A DNA stretch of 64,000 bases from Yamagishiella unicocca (lineage: Eukaryota > Chlorophyta > Chlorophyceae > Chlamydomonadales > Volvocaceae). The stretch covers positions 558,001-622,000 of the forward strand of contig BDSL01000035.1 of the NCBI GenBank assembly GCA_003116995.1, written 5' to 3'. Position numbers and translations under genes: made by a program. The notes beneath the pieces were generated by a model. The model was given only the letters and a program-made list of their open reading frames with translations, searched no databases and had not been told where the DNA came from. The first letter of the stretch is position 1. The number at the start of each line of letters is the position of its first letter. Below are positions 12,721-24,100 of the stretch, one piece after another.

Positions 12721-12723
12721 TCC

Positions 12724-13719
12724 GGAGCGAGGCCACCCTGGAGCGAGTTGACTTTGCACGGCACGCGTTACTCAGACAGCCATCCAGCTCCGGCTGGCCA
12801 TTGCGCGGCCACATCGGGCCGCAGCGCCAATTTTGTAGCTCAAACGATGCGCAAACATCAAAATCAATAGGCGTTGTAGGCTATATGTGCCTTTGACGTT
12901 CCTTCTCGGCAGCGGCGCTGTTGCCGATTGCGACTTCGACGAGAGCACCCACATGCGCAAGGGGACCCGCGCAGGCCAGGGGAACTATAACATTTTAAGC
13001 CACGTATCACTACCCTGCATGCTGTTAATGAGGAGAGGAGGATAGATCAGGAGCGACCGGCCTCGCGCCGACTGGGCCACTCCAAGAGGGCGGATCCGAA
13101 GATCCTGCCGTTCCTACGTGGATCGGTGGACGGCGACCACCAGCTTGCCGAGATCCAGAACGTGAGCCTCGCGAGGCTCCTCGCTAAAAAGAAGTACCTT
13201 TCGCTCGTACACCTCCGGCATTAAAAGGTACTTTTTTTTAGCGAGGAGCCTCGCGAGGCTCACGTTCTGGATCTGTGGTCGACTGCGGGCGAGAATGGAT
13301 GGGTTTTGCGGCGAATGGACGATGGACCCGCGGGTCTCGACACTTTGGACGACCGCACCTAGCCCAGCGAGGCTGTCGCCTCCGGTGCAGGGTCCGCTGG
13401 TGGAAATGTCCCGCTGCTCCGGTGCGGCGGTCGTCGCCGTTCCTCGGGGTCCGGGGAGCTGGCCTCCATTGTGAGGTCTACTTGCGCCTCGCTGCGCATG
13501 CTGTTATATGTACTATCGCGGTGTTTGCACCGTATGCTAACAAGGACGCAGTGCCTGTGGTTTGCATTACATGGGCGCCGCCATTGCGAGTGACGTACGC
13601 GCGAGTCCAGACGATGCCGATCGTGCAGCTGGATAAGCGTATATGCAGCTTTGCGTTTTTGGCTGTCTGAGTAACGCGTGCCGTGCAAAGTCAACCCGCT
13701 CCAGGGTGGCCTCGCTCCG
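12724..13719. repeat. About 58-bp inverted repeats flanking 0.9 kb
   Basis: The segment at 12724-12782 (GGAGCGAGGCCACCCTGGAG to CAGACAGCCA) recurs as its near-perfect reverse complement at 13661-13719. The arms enclose about 880 bp with no recognisable gene, except the long hairpin at 13152-13274. This could be a small foldback or MITE-like element; no target duplication was identified. Confidence 0.7.
13152..13274. repeat. Long near-perfect hairpin with a nested 16-bp palindrome
   Basis: The left arm starts GATCCAGAACGTGAGCCTCG at 13152. The right arm ends with its reverse complement at 13274. Arms are about 49 bp with one or two differences near the loop, and the loop is about 22 nt. Each arm contains the perfect palindrome GAGCCTCGCGAGGCTC. 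Such a structure suggests a foldback element or a very stable transcript hairpin. Confidence 0.85.
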
Positions 13720-13979
13720 GCATCTGGCAGTGCATGGCTCAAAGTCGGATGGACTTCACCGCTGTTATCAATCTGCTGCATGTGGCGCTGATGGACATGG
13801 TACATGGTAGAAACTCGGAAAATAGCACTGTTGCGTGGCGATATTCAGCCTATGATACTACTGGTGCATGGCGATATTCGATCTCTGATTGATCAGGATT
13901 GATCCCAAGCGCTGTGGTGTCGACGGTTGCATGGCGCACCTGCCGTACACGCTCTCCAGCCTGATCGATTAACATCCTG

Positions 13980-14480
13980 GAAGCCCTGGCCCCCCGGCGG
14001 TTCTCTGTGCAAGCGGGATTCGGCCAGCGGTTTCCATCACACCAAGCTTGCCCCCCAGGCGCGTCGCTGTATGGCCTATCGGCACCCTGCCCGCAACCGT
14101 CTTTAGCGTTTGGTCGCCCTGCCATTTGGCGCCAACCAGAGCCCACCAATCTTCATGGGCCCGACCGAGCCCACTTGCACCATCTTCCAAACCGAGTGCG
14201 ACCGCCGCGGCCCGTCGGTGCGACTGTTTGCGTGCATGGACGACTTGACGGCCTTGGGGCGCACTTTTGATGTGATGGGCGCCTTTCACGGTGATGGACG
14301 AGGCCGGCCGGGATCTGGGGCTGGAGTGGGAGGTCGCCAGTCAAGGACTGCGTGCGGGTTGAGCAACGGCAGGCGATGGGGTTTGCTGTTCGACAAGGTG
14401 CACCGCGAGATGTGCATCAACCCGTGTGTCCAAGCGGCCCGCGATTAGGTTGTGTATTTCCTGTCCGAGGCTGCCTTAGC
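13980..14480 (+). pseudogene. Decayed reverse transcriptase fragment
   Basis: A plus-strand frame at about 14110-14290 encodes LPFGANQSPPIFM, then ECDRRGPSVRLFACMDDLTA. This matches the reverse-transcriptase palm, where the LPFG/SP block precedes the Y/F-x-D-D catalytic motif (here CMDD). Beyond about 14285 the similarity (VMDEAGRDLGLEWEV, VRVEQRQAMGF) continues only by changing frame, and stops appear, so the copy is dead. No integrase, tyrosine recombinase or long terminal repeats could be tied to it, so the retroelement class is uncertain. Confidence 0.6.
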
Positions 14481-14799
14481 CGAACACCGTGCGGTTCCTT
14501 TTGCTGTACGTGCGGCGCCAGTCTGACCAAATCCCTCCCTCCTGCGGGTTCGGAGACCGCTGTAACAAACGTTGCGTTTGTAGCAGCGAGTCGCCCATCG
14601 ACCTCATCACAACTTGCAGCGTGTGCCCGGAAACGGATGGGAGCTTACGGTACGTCACGTCAGCCGGCGGACTCCTTGGACAAGAGCACCCGGTTTCATT
14701 GCCTTCTCTACGGAGCTCCCTCCTACCACATCTGCGCACCGACTGCTTGCCTTTACCCCTCTACCGGCCTACTCTTAACCCTGTCGGCAACCTGACCAA

Positions 14800-14845
14800 A
14801 GCCCGCTGCGCAGCGGGGCCCGGGGGCCGGGCCCCCGGGGACGAT
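14800..14845. repeat. Two adjacent GC-rich palindromes
   Basis: A perfect 16-bp palindrome CCCGCTGCGCAGCGGG is followed at once by a GGGCCCGGGGGCC/GGCCCCCGGGG inverted repeat. This lies about 320 bp beyond the stop codon of the Mot1-like gene and could be a hairpin boundary between units. Confidence 0.7.
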
Positions 14846-15038
14846 ATCAAAGTTTGTTCGTACAACCAGTAGGATACCCGATGCCGCCCCCGCCACCACC
14901 AACTACCTTACTTCCACCACCGGCACAATGGGAGGAGGTCACCGCCGTGGGAGAACAAACCCAACCATTCCTACCCGCTCACCCACCACCACCAGACCTT
15001 CATCTACGGCTTGCGCCCCTCGCCTCACAAGTTCTTCA

Positions 15039-15043
15039 TTACA
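15039..15043 (-). terminator. TGTAA poly(A) signal of the Mot1-like gene
   Basis: TGTAA on the minus strand about 126 nt beyond the stop codon at 15169. TGTAA is the usual poly(A) signal in volvocine algae, so this is the likely 3' end of the transcript. Confidence 0.5.
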
Positions 15044-15168
15044 GTAGCTCAAGGTATCACCATCCTGGCACTTCTTAACAGTTCATATATCCTACCGCTA
15101 CTGCTGCTGCTGTCGTACCGCGCGCGCCTACATCCTGCTGCTGCTGCCGTACCGCGCAAATGCACCTT

Positions 15169-18100
15169 CTAGCCCTTCTGCCCCTTGCCCTTGGTTTTGC
15201 CGGCCCCGCCCACCCCTGCCCCCGCACCTCCCCCTCCCCCAGCCGGCCCCCCTCCTCCTCCCCCAATCTTCTTCATAAACGCATCCATGCTGAACTCCCG
15301 GCTGTACTGCGTCTCGTCCCACAAGTCCCCCATGGCCGCCAGCGCCGCCGCCAGCCCGCTTTTCGGCGCCGCCTTGCCCTTGCGGCCGCCCTCCCCCGAC
15401 GCCTCCGCCACAGCCTCTGCCTCCGCCATGTCGATCTCCGACGGCAGCATCGAGCCCGCCTCCGCACCCCCCGCGGCGGCGCCACCGCCGCCGGCAGCGG
15501 CCCCTCCCTTCGTGGTGGCCGCCCCAAACACGTCCAGCAGGCACGACGTGTCCATGTTGTCCATCGACACGTTGTCTGCGTTGACCACCGCCGCCGCCAC
15601 GTCCATCTTGAACTGCTGCAGCCCCATGACCCGCTCCTCTAATGTGTTGCGGGTGAGGATGCGGTACACGGTGACGGTGCGCCGCTGCCCCAGTCGGTGA
15701 GCCCGGTCCATGGCCTGCGACAAGGGGTGTCATGTGCGTGTGTGGGGTGGGGTGGGGGGGGGCGGGAGGTGGGCCATTGCGAGGTCCGTGGGTGGGATTG
15801 CCTAAACCGGCCCAGATCAGCCCAGATCAGCCTAGCACACTTCAGCTCCTCGTTCGGTTTGTTGGCGAGCACGTGGTTCATGGATGCGCCAGGGAGGGCG
15901 GGCGCTAGCATTCATTCCTCCGGGGTCCGACGACTTGATGGCGTGGAGGTGAAAGAGGGATGTCGGCCCACCGCCGTTGCCACGATACACTTCCGCACCC
16001 CCCCACCCCCACCACCAGCACACACCGGTACTTTTGACGCACATCGGCCAAAGCTCCAAAGCCCCCCTCCGCCCGCCCCCTCCGCCCGCGAGTGTTCCAG
16101 ATGTGTCCTCGCCGGCTGTACTTCTCTCGTAGGCGCCCACACACGGGTTCCTTCTCACCCCCCCTCCGCCCGCGGCCGTGGATTCGCGGATTCTCTTATC
16201 ACCCCCCCTCCGCCCGCAGTCCCCCACCCACCTGCATGTCCTTCATGGGGTTCCAGTCGTGCTCCAGGAACACCACCGTGTCCGCCGAGGTGAGGTTGAG
16301 CCCCACCCCGCCCACCCCCGTCGTGAGCAGCAGCACGTCGATGGTGGGGTCGGCGTTGAAGCGCTGCACGATACCGAAGCGCGCGCTCGTCTCCACGCCA
16401 CCATCAAGCCGGAGGTACGACACACCGTACGGCGCCAGCAGATCCCGCTCAACGAGATCCAGCATAGCCTTGTGCTGCGCGAAGACAAGCAGACGGTGGC
16501 CGCTGCCGCCGCCGCCGCCGCCTTCGGCTGCGCCGCCGCCTTCGGCGGCGTCGTCGCCGGCGGCGGCGCCTCCGGCGCCGTCGTCATCGCCGTCAGCAGT
16601 CGGCGAGATGATGCCGCTGGTGGCGAGCAGGTCCCGGAGCGCCGCCAGCTTGGGCGAGTGGTGCAGCCGCCGCAGCGCCGCCTTCACACTCTCCGGCTCA
16701 CTGGTCTTGAGAACCGCCGCCGCCGCCGCCCGGTGCGCCGGCAGGCTCAGGTCCATGACCATGGCCGGGTGGCTGCACAGCTTGCGGAGGTAGTGCAGTG
16801 AGGCGAACACGTGCGGAGAGGCGCCGGCGAGGGCGCCGCCGCCGTCGCCGGTGTCGTCGCTGCCGGCGGCGGCGGCGCGGCGGGCGTCTCCGGAGCGGAG
16901 AGCCTCCACAGCCTCTGTGCTGGCCTGTGCGGGTGGGCGTGTGCGTGTGTGTGTGGGGGTTACAATAAAAGAACCGGTAACGCGACTGGGGATATGTAGT
17001 GGGTGCATAGCCTTCGGGCACCGGGACGCGCGCGCATGCTACTGGACTAGGGGGGAGAGGTGATGTTGAGCGGGACGTTGATGGCGGGGCGGCAGTGGTG
17101 GCTGGGTCGCTGAGTGTTCAGCTCTTCCGTGACGAATCCGTCAAACAAGCGGCGGGCTTGAGATACATGTTTCGCGTAAACGGTTTTTATGCCCCCCACC
17201 CCACCTTGGACTGCTGGAAGTCGGCGTAGAGTCGCGCCTGCAGCTCCCCCATGTCGCAGTAGATGTCGGTGATGATCTTGGGCGGGAGGTCGGACAGCAC
17301 CTGGCCCTTGGTGCGCCGGAGCACGAAGGGGAGCAGAGAGCGGTGGAGGCCGTCCAGCGCCAGCAGCCCCGCCTCGGCCTCGCGGCTGCCCCGCTTACTG
17401 ACACGGGCCTCCTGCAGGCGGCATGTGGGGTGCAGGGGTTGAGGGAGGCAGGACGTGTGGGGTGCAAGAGGTGAGGGAAGCAGGACGTGTGGGGTGCGGG
17501 CGGCATGTGGGGTGCAGGGGGTGAGGGAGGCAGGACGTGTGGGGTGCAGGAGGTGAGGGAGGCAGGACGTCATCTGTCAGCCCCATCTGTCAGCCCCTTA
17601 TTGCTGTATGCTACGGCGCTGGTCCCCCCCGGCAGCCCACCTGCAGCGCCTTTCCAAACTTTGCCCTGAAGGTCTTCTCCGGGCCTAGGAAGCCGGGCAT
17701 GAGGAAGTCGAAGAGCGACCACATCTCCAGCACGTCGTTCTGGATGGGGGTGCCGCTCAGCAGCAGCCTGGGCGGAGTGGTGGTGGTGGTGGTGGTGGTG
17801 GTGGGTATGTGTGGGTGGGTGGATTACGTCCGTTAGTGTAACTGATGCTTCCCACCGCTAGCTGACCAGTCTCCGCCCCACAGCCCACAGCCAACCACAG
17901 CGGCACACGTTCAAGCAACGCACCGCATCTTTGGGCCCCTCCAATCTTCGTATGTCTTCTCCATGGCTTACCTCGCCGGACACCCCATCTAGCCCCCCGC
18001 CGCACCTCCCCCCGACCGCAACTGTCCGCCGACCATGCGCCAACTATCCTGTCCTTGTCGCGTCAACGGTTTTTATGCCCCCCCCCCCCGACCGCAACCC

Positions 18101-21100
18101 CCACGCCGCCACCTGTGTTCCGCCCCCACGGGTCTTCCTCAAAACCCACCTGTGTTGCGCCCCCACACGCTTGCACGCCTGCGTCACCCGGCTGCGCGGG
18201 TTGCGGATGGCGTGTCCCTCGTCCAGCACGCAGTAGAGCCAGCGCTTGGACGCCACCCAGTCGACGTCGGCGCGCAGAGACTCGTAGCTCATGACCAACA
18301 TGTTGTACGGCAGGCGCGGCGAGGCGGCGGTGGCGGCGCGGAGCGACTTTTCGAACTGCGCCTGAGCGGCGGAGCGCTCGCCCGGCTGTCCGCCGTACGC
18401 CATGGGGCGCAGTCCCGCGGGCCCTATGGTGGCCTGTACCTCATGGACCCAGTGGCCCACCAGGGTGGCGGGGCACACCACCAGGCAGGGGAGGAGCTGG
18501 GGGGGAGAGTCGGCGGCGCCGGCGGCACTCGAGGTGGCGGCGGCGGTGGCGGAGGCAAATGCTGCCTCCGCTTCCAAGCTGGCCGCTGCCATTATGCAAG
18601 AGGCCTGTCGCGGGCACGTGCATGGGGGCCGAGGGGGGGAAGGGGGAGTTGTGTTGGGATGCATGGGCGGGGAAGGAAAGGGGGAGGCGAGGAAGACCCG
18701 GGGTTTCGGGGAAGGGAAGGGGGAGGCGAGATGGAGGCGGCGTCGTGTGGTGCTGGCCGCAAGAGGCTCATTGCCTGTTTCACTGCCGTCACCGCTCGCC
18801 CAATAAATAAGCCCCCTTCGACGTCCCGCCACCCTGATTCTGAGGCCCCCGCTGTAAGCATCACCGTGGACCCGACCTGCAGCATCTTCCCCAGCCCCAT
18901 GTCGTCCCCCGACCTGCAGCATCTTCCCCAGCCCCATGTCGTCCCCCGACCTGCAGCGTCTTTCCCAAGCCCATGTCGTCCGCCAGCACCCCGTGCAGCC
19001 CGAAGCGGCGCAGGAAGGCCAGCCAGTTGATGCCGTCCTGCTGGTACGGCCGCAGCGTGTACGGCAGCTGGAACGGCAGGCTGTACGCCGCCACGTTGCG
19101 GTTGTCCAGCAGCTGGAGCAGGAAGGCGCTGTCCTGGTGTACGGCAGCCAGCTGGTCGCCGTCGAGGCCGGGGGGCGTGGGCACGCCCTGCGGTGGTGGC
19201 GGTGTGCAGGGCCGGGGTGGGGAGGAGGCCAGGGGGAAGGGGAGGGGGCAGCACCGTCAAGCAAACCGATTTTTTTAAAAAAAAGGGCATGACTGTGGCG
19301 GTGAGCACGCATGTGGGGGTCAAAGCCTAGCAGTAACGAGGGTCAGGGCAGTTCCTCGTAAACTGAAAGCAGAGGAAGCGAGTACTAGCCAGACAGGAGG
19401 CGCTTGGCTCCTGACTCTAGGCTCGACGCAAACGCACGACAAGGAGGTATCGCAACAGCCCAACCTCCCACACGTCGTGTGACTGGCACTGCCACGGTCA
19501 GGTCAGCAGCGCCGACCCCTGCCTCACCCCCCCACACACACACGTACATACACACCAACCCCATGTCCGGGCCCCTCTCTTACCCGGCCGCCCACCCATG
19601 CGACCCTCGCCCCCGGCTGACCCCGACCCCATTCCCCCCCCCGGCAACCATGCGCCCGAAGACTGTGCGCCACCTTGCCCATGCCCATGTCGTGTAACCG
19701 GGTCCTTATGCCACCCCCGCCCCACCTGTGCCAGCGGCAGCAGTGTCATGAGGGAGCCGAAGCAGGCGCTGGCCGCCGCCCTGACGTCCGCGTGGGGGTC
19801 GCTCATGCGCCGCAGCAGCGGCACCAGCAGCAACACCGCGTACGGCACCAGCGCCGGGCCGAGCTCGCTGCACAGCGCCGAAACCACCTCCACGCCGCCC
19901 AGCCGTACGCCGTCCTCGGGTGACGTCAGCATGGGCGCCACCTGAGCGGAGGGAGGGAGGGTATGCGAGGAAACCCGTGGGTCGGCACTGAGTAAGAAAA
20001 CCGATTAGGAATCGTTTGGTACACACGTGGGGAGACAGGGTAGCGAGGGGAGGGGGGAAGAGGAGGGAAGGGGGTTACAAATAAGAGACGGTTACTTGAC
20101 GTGGGGAGAGAAAGGGGGGCGCCGTTTGGGTACGCCGGTGGGCGACCCTCTCATATGTCGGGATCAGGAGCAAGCCCTGCAGGGAGTCGCTGTTGAGTGC
20201 ACACTCGCAAGGCCATGCCATGTCGGACAACGGAGACTTGGCACGGTAGGACGAACGGAGGATTGGCACGGTAGGACAAACGGAGGATTGGCAAAGGCAG
20301 GACAAACGGAGGAGCCGCCCCTGGGTGGAAAGGGAACGGTATTACGGGGAGACTTGGGTGTCGTGGAGGTCCGCGTACTCCGGCTCTTCTCACTCCCCGC
20401 GTGAGACCGGGACGCGCCCCCCCCAACGCGTGTTCAAAGCTTCCCCCCCAGCGAATAACCCCCTCCTGTTTGCTGCTCCACTGTTTCCGCCCGTCTCCTC
20501 GCTGCCCCCTGCCCACCTGCTTGAGCAGCTCCGGCATGAGCCCCTCCGTCCAGCAGCGAGCTAGCGTGGAGGCGCACCGCGCGGCGGCCTGCCTGACCCG
20601 CGGGTCGGCATGCTGCGCCCAGCGACACACGTCCTGCAGCAGCGGCAGCACGCTCGGCAGCAGCTGCGGAGCAAGCGCCGGACCGACCACTCGGAGCACG
20701 TGCAGGCTGCCGACGGCGCCGATGGCGTCGCCGGCTGCTGCTGGTGGTGGTGTTGGCGCCAGCGGCCCCGCCACCAACGTCCACAGTGTTGGCAGCTGCT
20801 GCCAGAGCGCCGCCTCGAAGCGCCGGGCCATGGACACAAGCGCCGCCTCACCGCCGCGGCGGCTGATTCGGTTCATGTGGCTGGCCCCAGAGTCGGGGGC
20901 TGCGCTCCCAGGCGGCCGGGAAGGGCGAGGTGGTGGTTGTGAGGAAGACCCGTGGATGCGAGAAAATCCGTTTAGGACAGACGTTTCGAGATGCGTGCGT
21001 GACGGAGGTCGCATGTCGCAGGCGAGATGGGGAGGAGGGGAATGGCTTTCCTTTGCCTGACTATTCCGGGGTTGGAGGGTTTATGACCGACCCAGTCGAT

Positions 21101-24100
21101 TGGGACCTGCACCCAAGACGGTTAAACAATGAGCGCTAGTTGATCCACGCCAACAGGACGGGGATTGCCGAGGCAAGCAGAAGACCTAAGCCCGCTACGT
21201 GAGGAGCCCCGCACCCCTCACCCGCACCTGCCGATCCGCCGCTCGCATCGCTCTGCTGAGCCTGCAGACCCCCTCCTCCCGCCGCCACCGTCACAGCCGC
21301 CGTCATTGTCGTCGTCATGAGGTCCGCAGTGGCCATGGCCACCAGGTTGCGCACGAGCTTGTCGTTGGGGCTGGGGCTGCGGCCCGCACACAAAGCCAGC
21401 AGCTCAGCCAGGCCGTCCGCGCACACCTCCTGAGGGGAGGGGGTTTTGAGGAGGGGGCGGGGGCGGTGTGTGAGGGAGACGGGCGGGGGGACCCCAGTGT
21501 GGACTAGGGAGCTAGCCAGAAGGCTTGGTGCACACACGCTTGCGTGTTGGCCCCCTCCACTTCCGCCGTCGCTCCCTTCCTCCCAAGTGCCAACCCCGTC
21601 GCTCATACCCCCTCAAACCCTGAAACGAGCGTTCCAAGCTGGCCTCGAACTAGTAGTAGTAGTAGTAGTAGTAGTAATACCATCCCTCCTTCGTCGGCCC
21701 CCAAGGGACCCTCTCCCTCCCCTTCTCCCCTAGTTTCTGCCCTCCGTCTCCTATGCGCGAAACCGGGTGAACGCTTACGCTGCCGTACATTAGCTTGCTT
21801 CTCTTTCCTTGGCCGGCAGCCGATGGGTCACCTCAACAGGTTTCTCGGCAGTTCAATCCATGTGCAGCAGCATGCGCACGCGACTAGGTGTCCCAAGAGT
21901 ATGCGCCAGCTGCACTTCCCACGCCGAGTAATCGGTTCTTCTTTGCAACCCCCCTAAACCTCTCCTCCCACCCATCCCCACCCCCGCCCACCTGCAGCCT
22001 CAGCTGCGGCTCCCTCCGCAGGCAGTTCATGAGCGGCTGGATGACCGTGTTGAACTTGTCCGGCAGCACCCCGCTCTGCACGCAGGCAGCTGCCATGAAG
22101 GCCAGAGCAGTCACGTGGAGGTACTGCTCCAGGGCCTGGTGGGGCGTACAGCGGTACGACGGTCCGAAAGCGCGTGGCGGGATAGGGCGGGCGAAAGGGA
22201 GTGGCGTGGGGTCAAGAGGGGCGGGGAGAGAGGGTGCCGTTCGGTGGGCCACAGGTTCATGGTGGTGGTGGTGGTGGCTGCGAGGCAGGCATGTGGCGGC
22301 GCCTTCCTGGACCAGGGAGCGGACCAGGGGGGTTAGACCGATGTGCGCTCCCGTGCTCTGTCGAAGCTGGGCCGGTGGGACATGCTAGACTAACAGACGC
22401 GCACCTGCAGGTCGATCCGCCAGCATTGGGTCGGGGGAGCGTCACAATGCATCCATCGCACCCTCCCGCTAACCCCCCACCCCCCCACGGGTCTTCCTCG
22501 AAACCCACCTGCAGTGACGCCAGCACGCCCCTCAGCCGCGAGCACGCCAGGGCCAGCGGCGACCCCTCCGGCGGCCCCGCCGCCGCCGCCGCCGCCACCA
22601 GCGCCGCCGCGTGGTCCGCCCCCACCTCCTCCACCGCCACCCCCTGAGGCAGCGGCAGCAGCACATGGACCTCCAGCGCCGCCGACACCAGCGCCAGCAC
22701 CTCGCGCCGCATCTGAGCGTAGTACGGCGCCACCTCGGCATAGGGCTCCAGGGACACCGGCGCCAGCGGCGCCGTGCATGACGTCGCAGAGAGCGCCTGG
22801 AAGGCCGCCACCAGCAGCGGCTGCGGCAGCAGCAGCTCGCCTGGCGGCGGCTGCTGGGGCTGCTGCTGCTGGGGCTGCGGCGGCTGCGGCGGTTGCAGCA
22901 GCCGGAGCTGCTGCTTCGCGTATTGCAGCCAGGCGCAGGCCGCCAGGGCTGCGAATTGGCGGGCGGTGGCGGAGGGGGACGACAGGCCGGCCAGGAGCTC
23001 CGGAGCGGCGGCGGCGGCGCCGTTGGCGTGGGCGCAAGCCAGCAGCGTGCCCAGGCATGACGCCGCGGAGGTCCGCATCCGCGCCACCCCCTCCTCCCCG
23101 TTGGTACCCACGATGAAGTCGGTAGGCAGCGCCGGGTCGGCGGCGGCGGCGGCGGCAGCCGCCGCCGCCGCGGCCGCCGCGGCGGCGGCCTGCTGCTGCT
23201 GCTTGGAGGACGAGCGGGCGCGCTTGGGGCTGCGGAGACTGTTGGCGGCGGCGGCGGAGGGATCGACGGCGGGCGGGAGGGGGCCGGCGAGGTGGCGCAG
23301 CAGGGCGAGGGGGATGAGGCGGGCCGGCTCCGGAGCGTACGGCACCAGCACAAGGGAGGCGTCCAGCGGGCGGCCGACCTGCGTGCCGTCATCACGGTAC
23401 GGCGGACGGAGTCAGTAGTCCGCGCAACGGCGGGTACGGCATTGGCGTCGTACGAAATATCATTTGTTGTGGACGACAGGGACGGGGGCTGGATGGCAGG
23501 GGGGCGCGGGTGAGCGCGAGGATGAAGGGGCTGAGCGGCGGCGACGACGGTGCAGCACACACACAGTGCGGCACACACACAGTGCAGCACACACGGAGAC
23601 GGCCTACGGCGGTAGGGGCACGTACGGAGGACGACATTCCCAAACGGGCGAGGGCCCCCTGGCCCTGGGCCTTCTGCCGCTTCACCCTCGCCGTCGCCGT
23701 CGCCGCCGCAGCCCCCGCCCCCGCGCACGCCCCTCCGCACCTGCGTGGAGCCCAGCGTCATAAGGCCCCGCAGCAGCTCCGGAGACAGCGCCTCGCACAT
23801 CGTGCCCGGCGCCGCGCACCGCACCAGCAGCCGCCACACCCGCGTCGAGGCGTCCAGCACCCGCTGCTCCCCCTCCATCAGCACGTTCTGAAACACAAGC
23901 TGCAGCAGCGCCGGCAGCAGAGGCTGCAGCCACGCCGGCGGCGGCGGCGCCGCCGCCGCCGCCTCCGGCGCCGCCGCCAGCATGCGCTCCATGCACTGCA
24001 TGACCGAGGCGCGCACCGTGCTGAGGGTGTGCCGTACAAACGGCCACAGCCGCGGCACCAGCGCCGTGAGCTCCTCGCTGGCGGCGATGGCGCCGCCGCC

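Noticed and set aside
18044..19312. Single long minus-strand open frame of over 400 codons
   Set aside because: It reads through introns 16 and 17 of Mot1; only 18604-18150 is exon, defined by matching phases and conserved motifs.
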